Assembly: GCA_046261635.1 (NCBI GenBank)
Contig: JBHEOL010000161.1
Coordinates: 1 to 6,487 of the forward strand
Length of the DNA: 6,487 nucleotides
Direction: 5' to 3'
DNA from: JBHEPS01 sp046261635
GTDB taxonomy: Bacteria; Acidobacteriota; Thermoanaerobaculia; Gp7-AA8
Shown: one piece after another, positions 1 to 5,708 of the stretch
Layout of the letters: every line of letters begins with the position of its first letter
Numbering within the stretch: position 1 is the stretch's first letter
Made by a program: the position numbers and the translations under genes
The notes under the pieces: model-generated
Database searches by the model: none
Seen by the model: only the letters and a program-made list of their open reading frames with translations
Told to the model about the DNA's origin: nothing

Positions 1-2464
1 GTCCCGGCGGGATTGCCGGCATCGGCACCGGTTCCGGGGCGACGAACTGCCGTTCGAGGAACCGCGTGATCTCGCCGGCCAGGCCTCTCCGATGGGCATC
101 TTCCACCGACGTTCCCCGCGCGCGGCTCCACTCATCGGCCATTCGGTGCAGAGCGTCCTCGTACACGGCGCGAACGCTGGCGTCGGTCGCGGGGTCGCGG
201 GCGACCTCGATCAGTCGCGCCACGGCGACCTCGCGGACGCCTCTTCGTAACGCGGCGCGGCGCTCGCTCTCCCGTACCCCGGTCGTGATCGTCTTTGCGA
301 CGGCTGAAACGACCTCCGTCAGACTCGGATTTGCTCTCTCCTCGGAGTGAAAGCGAAGAAGGCGCGCGGACCGGGCGGGATGAAGCAGGGCATTGAGCGT
401 GATCGCCGCCGAGGCGCGGGCGGCGGCGACGGGATCGAACACCGCGCCGGTCGCCCGCTCGAAGCGTTCCGCGGTGCCGCTCTCGAAGCCGGTGGCCGTC
501 GGAGGAATCAGGTCGATGATTCGCTGAGGGATCTCGAGAAACTCCGGCTCGAGAGTCGACATGGCCGCCTCCAGCGCGGCTCGCTGCCGGGACGGATCCA
601 CCACGACGCGGACCGGCGTCGGAGCCATCTCGCTGCCGAGCGACGGCTCGCGCACCGAATAGGTGAAGAAAACGCCGCCGAGCGACTTGAGGGCGGCCTC
701 GAGCTGATAGCGATGATGGAGATAGAGAGGGAGCAGAAGCGGCTCGAGCTCGGAAAGCGGTTGACCCGGGCGGAGGGCAGCCAGACCGAAATCGTTCAAT
801 GCGATTCGCCTCACGTCGATCTCGTGGTGAAGCATCGCGATCGGGTCGGAGCCGTTGTCCCAGACGGCTCCGAGAGGATGAGCGGATCCGGCATCGCGGG
901 CGTGCTCGTCCGCAACGAAGAGCATGCCGCCGAGCAGGCCCTCGTGGACGATCGCCCGCAGCTGACGCTCTTCCGTCGACCGGTCGGCGAAGTCGGAATA
1001 ACCGTAGCGGATCACGAAAGCGTCGAACGCTCCGATGCCGCTGTCATAGGCGTCGGAGAGATCGAGCCTGCCGTCGACGATGCGCACCAGCGGGGCGGGG
1101 TAATCCATGACCGAGCCGCGATCGTAGCTGGATGCGGCGAAGTTGTGGGCGATGCCGAGGGTGTGGCCGACCTCGTGGGCCGAGAGCTGCCGGATGCGGG
1201 CGAGCGCCATGGCGGTGGGGCTGACGCTCGGATCGAGGGAGGCGATGACGGAAGGATCGGGTCCCTCGTAAGGAGGGATCAGACCCGAGGCGAGCGCGAT
1301 GTCCTGGCGGATCCGGAGCGACCCGAGGGAAACGTTTCCCTTGATGATCTCTCCGGTACGGGGATCGACGATCGCCGCGCCATAGGACCACCCGCGCGTC
1401 GAGCGGTGAACCCAGTTGATCACGTTGTAGCGGATGTCCATCGGGTCCGCGTCCTCGGGGAGGATTCGGACCTGGAAGGCGTCGCGATAGCCCGCGGCCT
1501 CGAACGCTTCGTTCCACCACGACGCTCCTTCGAGCAGAGCGGAGCGGATCGGCTCGGGAATCGCGTGATCGACGTAATACACGATCGGCTCGACCGGCTC
1601 CGACATCGCCGCGGAAGGATCCTTCTTCTCGAGACGGTGCCGCGCGATGAACCTCTTCTCGAGCGGCGCGTCGATGGGGGAGGAGTAGTCGTAGATCTCG
1701 ATGCCGAAGAACCCGGTACGCGGGTCATAGGCCCTCGGCTCGTAACCGGGCGCCGGAAGCTCCACGAACGAATGATGCTGGCGAACCGTCACGATTTCCG
1801 GAGTCGGCGCCACGGAGCGAACCAGGCTGCCGGGGCGGTCCGTCGTCGTCAGGGTGATCGTCGCCTCGACTTCCGTGTTCTTCGGGAACGATCGAGTCCG
1901 GGGAGAGTAGATCGCCGATCTCTCGGGATCGATGCGGTACGACCCCTGGTTGCTCGCGCTCAACCTCTGCGCGACGCCATGCGCGTCACGCAGAAAGAAA
2001 GAGGTCGCATCGACGAGAACACGCTCCCCCTCCTCGGCCTCGATCGGAAAGGACCAGAGGATCGATGCCGCGAACGACTCTTCCACGGCGCGCGCTTCGC
2101 CCGGGCTCCCCCCGATCGCGCGGTAGCGCTGGTTCGGCTGAACCATCAGCATCCGGGGTCCCGCCCTTTCGAAGCGGACGAGGTAGGTGTCACCCATCTG
2201 CCCGCGATCGAGCCCGATCGGATTCGAGCCCACCCCGGTAGCGAGCGAGACCTGGTAGATCAACTCCAGCCGGGGCCCGGGAATCTCCAGGAGGAGCTTT
2301 CCCTCGTTTTCGTTCCAGTGGAGGGGGAGAAAGCCGGGCATATTCGTGGCGCCGCCCGTTCTGTCCGCGATCGTCCCTTTCGGTGCAGTCACGGGTTCCG
2401 CCGCGGGTGGTGCGCTGGCGCAAGCGGCGAACAGGAGAGCGACGAGAGGTAGTACGGATCGCAT
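1..2464 (-). CDS. Zinc-dependent Met-zincin metalloprotease, DUF5117/DUF4953 type, lipoprotein (3' end cut by window edge)
   Basis: The frame is open from ATG at 2464 to the left edge, about 821 codons. It begins with a short hydrophobic signal ending in LFAAC (Cys15), a slightly atypical lipobox with Phe at -3, so the protein is probably a lipid-anchored envelope enzyme. Residues about 40-290 resemble the DUF5117 beta-rich region. Then comes the zincin domain, with HEVGHTLGIAH at 430-440 (zinc ligands His430, His434 and His440, catalytic Glu431) and a Met-turn SVMDYP at 451-456. All catalytic residues are intact, so it should hydrolyse peptide bonds; the substrate is unknown. Members usually run to about 800-900 residues and often end in a Pro/Gly-rich tail. 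The visible end, PMPAIPPG, looks like that tail, so few residues are missing. GAAGGGG (2471-2477) lies 6 nt before the ATG and supports this start. The gene is transcribed divergently from the DinB gene. The family call rests on motifs and domain order. Confidence 0.93.
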   Translation of the reverse strand, partial: MRSVLPLVALLFAACASAPPAAEPVTAPKGTIADRTGGATNMPGFLPLHWNENEGKLLLEIPGPRLELIYQVSLATGVGSNPIGLDRGQMGDTYLVRFERAGPRMLMVQPNQRYRAIGGSPGEARAVEESFAASILWSFPIEAEEGERVLVDATSFFLRDAHGVAQRLSASNQGSYRIDPERSAIYSPRTRSFPKNTEVEATITLTTTDRPGSLVRSVAPTPEIVTVRQHHSFVELPAPGYEPRAYDPRTGFFGIEIYDYSSPIDAPLEKRFIARHRLEKKDPSAAMSEPVEPIVYYVDHAIPEPIRSALLEGASWWNEAFEAAGYRDAFQVRILPEDADPMDIRYNVINWVHRSTRGWSYGAAIVDPRTGEIIKGNVSLGSLRIRQDIALASGLIPPYEGPDPSVIASLDPSVSPTAMALARIRQLSAHEVGHTLGIAHNFAASSYDRGSVMDYPAPLVRIVDGRLDLSDAYDSGIGAFDAFVIRYGYSDFADRSTEERQLRAIVHEGLLGGMLFVADEHARDAGSAHPLGAVWDNGSDPIAMLHHEIDVRRIALNDFGLAALRPGQPLSELEPLLLPLYLHHRYQLEAALKSLGGVFFTYSVREPSLGSEMAPTPVRVVVDPSRQRAALEAAMSTLEPEFLEIPQRIIDLIPPTATGFESGTAERFERATGAVFDPVAAARASAAITLNALLHPARSARLLRFHSEERANPSLTEVVSAVAKTITTGVRESERRAALRRGVREVAVARLIEVARDPATDASVRAVYEDALHRMADEWSRARGTSVEDAHRRGLAGEITRFLERQFVAPEPVPMPAIPPG

Positions 2465-2803
2465 GCAGAGCCCCTTCAAGAATCATCAATGTGGGAAAAG
2501 GCGAGTGTACACGCTGTGTCCGTGGTTCTCATGAACCTCCGTTTTCGTGGTCGTCAACAAGGGGTCGGGGGGCGGGGGCCAGGGGACGGCAAAATGCAGC
2601 GTGGCGTCCCTCTCTCCCGCCCCCCGCCTCCTGCCCCCTTGTTCTCTTCACGCGATCGCGTCCGCTCGGGTCAAACTGAATCGCCGCCAGGAGCGTTCTT
2701 GTGGACCGGGGCGCGCGGGTAGCGTAACCTTCGGCGCCTGAACAGATTGGCAGGCGGCGGGACGGGCGGTTCTCGTTCTGCGGCAGAAGGGATCTCGAGC
2801 ACC
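2465..2803. other. Gene-free divergent spacer between the metalloprotease and DinB genes
   Basis: No convincing gene lies here; the short frames present have composition-driven, low-complexity translations. The left part must hold the promoter of the metalloprotease. A TACACT hexamer on the minus strand (2504-2509) could be its -10 box, but no good -35 is seen. The middle carries a long inverted repeat, listed separately. The right part should drive the DinB gene: TTGTGG (2699-2704) followed 15 nt later by TAGCGT (2720-2725) is a weak candidate. A similar CGGGTAG string precedes the gene at 5709. Confidence 0.6.
2556..2643. repeat. Long imperfect G/C-rich inverted repeat (possible hairpin or dispersed element)
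   Basis: The left arm starts AACAAGGGG (2556-2564) and the right arm ends CCCCTTGTT (2635-2643), an exact 9-bp outer match. Inside, GGGGGGCGGG (2567-2576) matches CCCGCCCCCC on the right arm. GGGAC (2583-2587) matches GTCCC (2606-2610) around an 18-nt loop. The right arm has about 6 extra bases between the outer and middle blocks. Purines are concentrated on the left arm and pyrimidines on the right. It could fold as RNA on either strand, or the G-runs could form a quadruplex. It may also be a copy of a dispersed intergenic repeat. It has no U-tract and sits upstream of both flanking genes, so a simple terminator is unlikely. Confidence 0.6.
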
Positions 2804-3286
2804 ATGCAGACTCTCGGAGAGCTCTATCTCGAAACCGTGACTCGAAACTTTCGTGGGCTGCGTTCCTACGCGGAGAAGGCGATCGAGCAGCTCGACGACG
2901 AGCAACTGCACGCGAGCGTCGATCCGCGCTCGAATACCGTCGCGATTCTGATGCGTCACCTCGGCGGAAACATGCGCTCGCGGTGGACGGACTTTCTGAC
3001 CGCCGACGGCGAAAAGGCCGACCGGAAGCGCGCCCAGGAGTTCGAGAAGAAACGGGAGTCGCGCGATGAGCTCCTCGCGGCGTGGAATGGGGGGTGGGAG
3101 ACTCTTCTCGCCACCATCGCCTCCCTCCACGAGGAGGACCTCCAGAAGGAGGTGACCATCAAGGGTGAGCGGCTCCCGGCGATGCTCGCCATCAACCGCG
3201 CGGTCCAGCATTACGCCTACCACGTCGGCCAGATCTGCTATCTGGCCAAGCACCTGGCCGGAGAGCGCTGGAGCTCGATGTCGTAG
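2804..3286 (+). CDS. DinB-like protein of the DUF1572 family
   Basis: The product is 160 residues, the usual size for DUF1572, a branch of the DinB/YfiT four-helix-bundle superfamily. It starts MQTLGELYLE, a typical first helix. The three histidines expected to bind a divalent metal are visible: His52 (MRHLGGNM) in helix 2, and His136 and His140 (HYAYHVGQICYLAKH) in the last conserved helix. Many DinB-superfamily members are metal-dependent thiol-transferase or hydrolase-like proteins, and this subfamily has no established reaction. No signal peptide is seen, so it is cytoplasmic. AGAAGGGA (2785-2792) precedes the ATG by 11 nt, slightly long. A TTG at 2747 is in frame, but the added 19 residues are Gly/Ser-rich and do not belong to the family. 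The gene is convergent with the lipoprotein gene at 3312, with only 25 bp between their stops and no clear terminator. Confidence 0.92.
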   Translation: MQTLGELYLETVTRNFRGLRSYAEKAIEQLDDEQLHASVDPRSNTVAILMRHLGGNMRSRWTDFLTADGEKADRKRAQEFEKKRESRDELLAAWNGGWETLLATIASLHEEDLQKEVTIKGERLPAMLAINRAVQHYAYHVGQICYLAKHLAGERWSSMS

Positions 3287-3311
3287 GGGAGGGCCCGTTC
3301 AGCGCGGGGCT

Positions 3312-3812
3312 TCAACGACACTGCGCCCAATCCTGGCTTTCGGGGATCTCGGTGTGGCCGGGCGCGACGTTGAACGACAGCAGAGCGGCCGTGCCCTCAT
3401 TGACCCTGTAAACGATGTACTCGGTCCCGGGCTGCTTCTCGAAGCTCGAGTGGAACATCAGCCGGATCTCGTTGGCGTGGCAGCCGCTCGCCGCGAGAGT
3501 TCCTTCCTGAAACCTGCCGAACTCGTTCTGCATCTCTTCGAGCTGGGTGAAGACCTGCTCGGCCGTCGCGGCGGAGCGGAGTCCGGGGGCGGCCTCCTCA
3601 TAGATCAGACCGAAGTCGCCGCTGTTGTAGCGTTCGTGCAGGGTCGCGGTCGCGCTCTCGGCTGGAGCGAGAAGAGGTCCGGCCGGTCGGGAATCGGTGG
3701 CCGGTTCCGTCCTGGCCGGCTCCCCGGGGTCGCAGCCGGGGAGAAGGGTCGTGAGAAGCAGAAGCGTGAGAGCGATCGGTCGCAGCGTCATCGGCGAAGG
3801 ATAGCGCAGCAT
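3312..3812 (-). CDS. Small lipoprotein with a DUF4019/DUF3887-like (NTF2-like) domain
   Basis: The product is 166 residues. A hydrophobic stretch ends in LLPGC, a clear lipobox with Cys27 as the lipidated residue. Asp28 at +2 would mean inner-membrane retention by the E. coli rule; whether that rule holds here is unknown. A Pro/Ala/Thr-rich linker (28-52) leads to a domain starting LHERYNSGDFGLIYEEAAPGLR. It continues with a helix around 84-97, then GRFQEG and strands ending VAPG. This layout resembles DUF3887/DUF4019 proteins, which have cystatin- or NTF2-like folds and no known reaction. Cys111 and Cys165 could form a disulfide outside the cytoplasm. ATG at 3812 has AGGAGA (3816-3821) only 3 nt upstream. 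An in-frame ATG at 3791 would give a tidier signal peptide but lies about 24 nt from that site. It is the last gene of the minus-strand series, 54 bp after the TPR gene. Confidence 0.82.
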   Translation of the reverse strand: MLRYPSPMTLRPIALTLLLLTTLLPGCDPGEPARTEPATDSRPAGPLLAPAESATATLHERYNSGDFGLIYEEAAPGLRSAATAEQVFTQLEEMQNEFGRFQEGTLAASGCHANEIRLMFHSSFEKQPGTEYIVYRVNEGTAALLSFNVAPGHTEIPESQDWAQCR

Positions 3813-3866
3813 GGGTCTCCTTTGGTGCGCCCGGCTCAGAGCCGAGGCGATTCACGGGGATCGATA

Positions 3867-4175
3867 TCAGTGTCCCTCGACTCCGAGCTCCCGAAGCCAC
3901 GTCCGCGCAGTCTCGGTTTCCTCTTCGAGGAGCGAGGGGTCGACTCCCTCCGGAACGTGGAGCACCTCCCTGAAGAGCACCGCCGCTTCCGTTTCGCGAC
4001 TCGTGTTGAGCAGGATCTCTCCGAGAAGCGCCTTCGCCCGGATCAATTCAACCGGGTGCGATGCCACGGTCGCCAGCTCGATCGCCTCCCGCAGGGTCTT
4101 CTCCGCTCCCTCGAAGCTCTCTTCCTCTTCGAGCTGCATGACGGCCGCGAAAATGAGCTGTTCGGCCGAGTTCAT
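3867..4175 (-). CDS. Small tetratricopeptide-repeat protein
   Basis: The product is 102 residues and almost all helical. Residues about 5-37 form one TPR-like helix pair. Residues 44-77 fit the TPR pattern well (ALLGEILLNTSRETEAAVLF, with the expected small and aromatic positions). A capping helix follows to the end. TPR proteins bind other proteins; the partner cannot be told from sequence. As annotated it has no signal peptide. Its start codon overlaps the stop of a 25-codon signal-peptide-like ORF in the ATGA arrangement. GGAAGAG, 8 nt before the ATG, is a fair ribosome-binding site. Either the two frames are translationally coupled, or they were once a single exported TPR protein of about 126 residues split by a one-base shift. 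The reading frame itself is secure; the true N terminus is not. Confidence 0.8.
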   Translation of the reverse strand: MNSAEQLIFAAVMQLEEEESFEGAEKTLREAIELATVASHPVELIRAKALLGEILLNTSRETEAAVLFREVLHVPEGVDPSLLEEETETARTWLRELGVEGH

Positions 4176-4249
4176 TGTGATTTCTCTTCCGAGCGGGCCG
4201 GAGAGGCGATCGCGATGGCCGCGAGTGCGAGGATCAGCGTCTTGTTCAC
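4172..4249 (-). CDS. 25-codon signal-peptide-like ORF (leader peptide or detached N terminus of the TPR gene)
   Basis: GTG at 4249 is preceded by AGGAG (4255-4259) at an ideal 5-nt spacing. The 25-residue product has a Lys near the start, a hydrophobic core LILALAAIAIA, and SPA before RSEEKSQ, which fits a signal-peptidase I site. Little mature protein would remain after cleavage. The TGA stop (4172-4174) overlaps the downstream TPR start codon. The codons are GC-rich like the neighbouring genes. One extra base in the AAA run near 4181-4183 would join it to the TPR frame without a stop, so a frameshift or assembly error is a serious alternative. As a separate peptide, it would act by being translated rather than by its product. 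No family can be assigned. Confidence 0.55.
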   Translation of the reverse strand: MNKTLILALAAIAIASPARSEEKSQ

Positions 4250-4297
4250 ATGAGCTCCTGCTGCGGAAGATCCCGGGGTCGATCGGAGAGAAATCAC
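4177..4297 (-). promoter_or_regulatory. Inverted repeat bracketing the short ORF and covering the TPR ribosome-binding site
   Basis: On the minus strand GTGATTTCTC (4297-4288) is repeated inverted as GAGAAATCAC (4186-4177). The match extends by four more bases (TCCG against CGGA) with a one-base bulge. The second arm includes the GGAAGAG ribosome-binding site of the TPR gene. The loop contains the start and nearly all of the 25-codon ORF. If the arms paired in mRNA, the TPR site would be masked until a ribosome translated the short ORF. A 10-bp inverted match at this spacing is not rare by chance in 6.5 kb, so this is a hypothesis resting mainly on its position. Confidence 0.35.
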
Positions 4298-4300
4298 GGG

Positions 4301-4328
4301 GCGGACCGCGATATTTCAGGCGATCCGC
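4301..4328 (-). terminator. Possible terminator hairpin after the acetyltransferase gene
   Basis: On the minus strand GCGGATCGC (4328-4320) can pair with GCGGTCCGC (4309-4301), a 9-bp stem with one G-U wobble and a 10-nt loop. It starts 6 nt past the acetyltransferase stop. The paired form is complete only in minus-strand RNA; on the plus strand the wobble is a C-A mismatch. The following bases are CCCCGTGATTTCTCT, with only a weak T-rich stretch, so termination may be inefficient. It separates the acetyltransferase from the short ORF and TPR genes. Confidence 0.4.
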
Positions 4329-4334
4329 GGCCGA

Positions 4335-4793
4335 TCAGCCCAGGGTGCGCCCGAGGATGAGCCGGGGTTGTCCTTCACCGAAGTAATCGGCTTCGCTTCC
4401 GCGGTCCTGGAAGCCGAGACCGAGATAGAGATCTCTCGCCGCGCGATTGTCCGGGTGAACGGTGAGCGAGACCTCCGTAATGCCGGAGGCGGTGAGGCGA
4501 TCGGTCAGCACGGAGAGCAGCCTCCGAGCAACGCCTCGTCCCCGCATTTCGGCGTCGACCGCGAGCGAGAGAATCATCGCCCGGCCGTGGCTCGTTCCCG
4601 GGGCGGCCAGGGTGTATCCGATCGCGGATCCCGCCGCCTCCGCGACGAGGAACCAGTCGGGCCAGAGGTCCATCGCCTGGCGGAGGAAGTAGCCGGGATA
4701 AGGCTCGGGGTGGAAGACGGCGCGTTCCAGCGCCGTGAGCCGTTCGAGGTCGGCGCGGGAAACCGGACGCACGTCAAAAGCGGCAGGGCTCAT
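4335..4793 (-). CDS. GNAT-family N-acetyltransferase, RimI-like
   Basis: The product is 152 residues, the normal length for RimI-type GNAT enzymes, which move an acetyl group from acetyl-CoA to an amine, often a protein N terminus. The N-terminal region (DVRPVSRADLERLTALERAVF) is the usual first strand and helix. The acetyl-CoA pyrophosphate loop RGRGVA is at 84-89, fitting R/Q-x-x-G-x-G/A, and lies within ILSLAVDAEMRGRGVARRLL. The C-terminal signature HPDNRAARDLYLGLGF (113-128) includes Tyr123, the residue often used as general acid. The RimI resemblance is general, and the substrate could be a small amine or an antibiotic. The frame is open well upstream, but that part is disordered in composition and overlaps the DUF4177 gene, so ATG 4793 is chosen. 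No strong ribosome-binding site is seen. The gene lies 50 bp after the DUF4177 lipoprotein gene. Confidence 0.9.
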   Translation of the reverse strand: MSPAAFDVRPVSRADLERLTALERAVFHPEPYPGYFLRQAMDLWPDWFLVAEAAGSAIGYTLAAPGTSHGRAMILSLAVDAEMRGRGVARRLLSVLTDRLTASGITEVSLTVHPDNRAARDLYLGLGFQDRGSEADYFGEGQPRLILGRTLG

Positions 4794-4843
4794 GGCGAAG
4801 GGTGGCCGAGGGGAGTCCGCCCGGCGCTGGACCGGATTGTCGC

Positions 4844-5134
4844 TCAGGTTCCGCGCTTGAGGGTGAAAATCCAGCAGCGTTCGGCTGAGCCGCTTGCAGC
4901 CTCGTAAGGCTGGACCGAGACCAGCTCCCACCGATCTCGTCCGAGACGATTCAGCAGGTCGGTCTGTGCCGCGGCGACCCGTGAGGCGGAAGTGTCCGGG
5001 CGATGGCACTCCACTTCGTAGCGGTACTCCCAATTGGGCTCGTCGACGAGGTCCTTGATGCCGGCCAGAGACGGGCTCAGCCTCAGACATCCGGCCTGGG
5101 AGAGAAGAATCAAGGCGACGATCAGAAGGCGCAT
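4844..5134 (-). CDS. Small DUF4177-like lipoprotein
   Basis: The product is 96 residues. It opens with a signal sequence (MRLLIVALILLSQAGC) whose Cys16 fits a lipobox. Leu17 at +2 would favour the outer membrane by the E. coli rule. The rest matches the DUF4177 pattern: WEYRYEVEC (35-43), LNRLGRDRWELVSVQP (61-76) with the hallmark Trp-Glu-Leu, and a closing strand IFTLKR (89-94). DUF4177 domains are small alpha/beta units of unknown function, often found in short cytoplasmic proteins. Here the domain is fused to an export and lipidation signal. Cys43 and Cys87 could form a disulfide in the periplasm. No clear ribosome-binding site precedes the ATG, but the signal peptide fixes the start. The gene sits 72 bp after the DUF1801 gene and 50 bp before the acetyltransferase gene. 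Confidence 0.82.
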   Translation of the reverse strand: MRLLIVALILLSQAGCLRLSPSLAGIKDLVDEPNWEYRYEVECHRPDTSASRVAAAQTDLLNRLGRDRWELVSVQPYEAASGSAERCWIFTLKRGT

Positions 5135-5206
5135 GGGCCCGTGCTATGCGAGCCTCGCGCCCGACCTGGTCGCGCGGCCTTCCGCGGATCGGCGCAAGCG
5201 ATGTCC

Positions 5207-5629
5207 TTACGAGCGGGGGTAGGTGCGTTTCATATGGGCGACGGAGGCTTCGATCAACTCGCCGAGCACCTCCGAGTCGACGTCTTCCAGACGGCGGATA
5301 TAGAGGCAGGACTTCCCCGTCCGGAACCGGCCGAGCCGTTCCATCAGCTCGTCCCACCTCTCGAAGCCGGCCATGATGTAGAGAGTGAGCTCACGCTTTC
5401 GCGGGGAGAATCCGGTGAGAAACCACTCTCCCTCCCTCCCGCTCTCGTAGCGGTAATGGTAGCTGCCGAAACCAACGATGCTCTCTCCCCACATCTTCGG
5501 CTTCTCACCTGTGATGCGCTTCATCAGGCGCAGAATCTCGGCCGCATCGCCGCGCCGCCCATCGTCTTCGATACCCGCCAGGAATGCCGCGACATCGGCT
5601 TCGCTGGGTTTCGTCTTCAGTTCGGCCAT
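5207..5629 (-). CDS. DUF1801 domain protein (YdhG superfamily)
   Basis: The product is 140 residues. It carries the full DUF1801 signature: WGESIVGFGSYHYRYESGREG (47-67), then GFSPRKRELTLYIM (73-86), and GKSCLYIRRLEDVD (105-118), ending in a helix (LGELIEASVAHMKR). The N-terminal stretch (VAAFLAGIEDDGRRGDAAEILRLM) is the usual first helix pair. The superfamily includes Bacillus YdhG, reported as a frataxin-like iron chaperone. Most members are unstudied, so an iron role is only a possibility. No signal peptide is seen, so it is cytoplasmic. AAGGAGAG (5638-5645), 8 nt before ATG 5629, is the strongest ribosome-binding site in the window and fixes this start against the longer open frame upstream. 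It is the first gene of the minus-strand series and is divergent from the phosphatase-family gene. Confidence 0.92.
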   Translation of the reverse strand: MAELKTKPSEADVAAFLAGIEDDGRRGDAAEILRLMKRITGEKPKMWGESIVGFGSYHYRYESGREGEWFLTGFSPRKRELTLYIMAGFERWDELMERLGRFRTGKSCLYIRRLEDVDSEVLGELIEASVAHMKRTYPRS

Positions 5630-5708
5630 CAGAAGGTCTCTCCTTGGACAATCGTAGACGAATCCACGCCCCCCCCCCGGCACGATCGTCGTCGGGTAGA
5701 CTGCTGCC
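5630..5708. promoter_or_regulatory. Divergent promoter region with a 10-C homopolymer tract
   Basis: These 79 bp must contain the promoters of both the DUF1801 gene (leftward) and the phosphatase-family gene (rightward). Ten consecutive C lie at 5669-5678. Rightward, TAGACT (5697-5702) resembles a -10 box and lies only 6 nt before the ATG at 5709. That would give a leaderless or nearly leaderless transcript, in line with the lack of a clear ribosome-binding site. The C-tract then falls in the -35 region. Leftward, TACGAT (5656-5651) is a weaker -10 candidate, because its transcript would start inside the ribosome-binding site. Confidence 0.4.

Noticed and set aside
347..2452. A 701-codon plus-strand open frame, with a further plus-strand frame at 66-350
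   Set aside because: It lies antisense to the metalloprotease, whose frame shows a lipoprotein signal, HExxH and Met-turn. The plus-strand translation is Arg/Asp/Gly-rich with no recognisable domain, typical of shadow frames in GC-rich DNA.
3287..3311. Bidirectional terminator between the convergent DinB and lipoprotein genes
   Set aside because: The 25 bp show no stable inverted repeat or T-run, so none is annotated although termination is expected nearby.
3165..4253. A 362-codon plus-strand open frame
   Set aside because: It overlaps the end of the DinB gene and is antisense to the lipoprotein and TPR genes, both of which have clear features. Its own translation is low-complexity and Arg-rich.
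4794..5357. N-terminal extension of the acetyltransferase frame
   Set aside because: The extra residues are Arg/Pro-rich, overlap the DUF4177 gene in another frame and do not resemble any GNAT N terminus.
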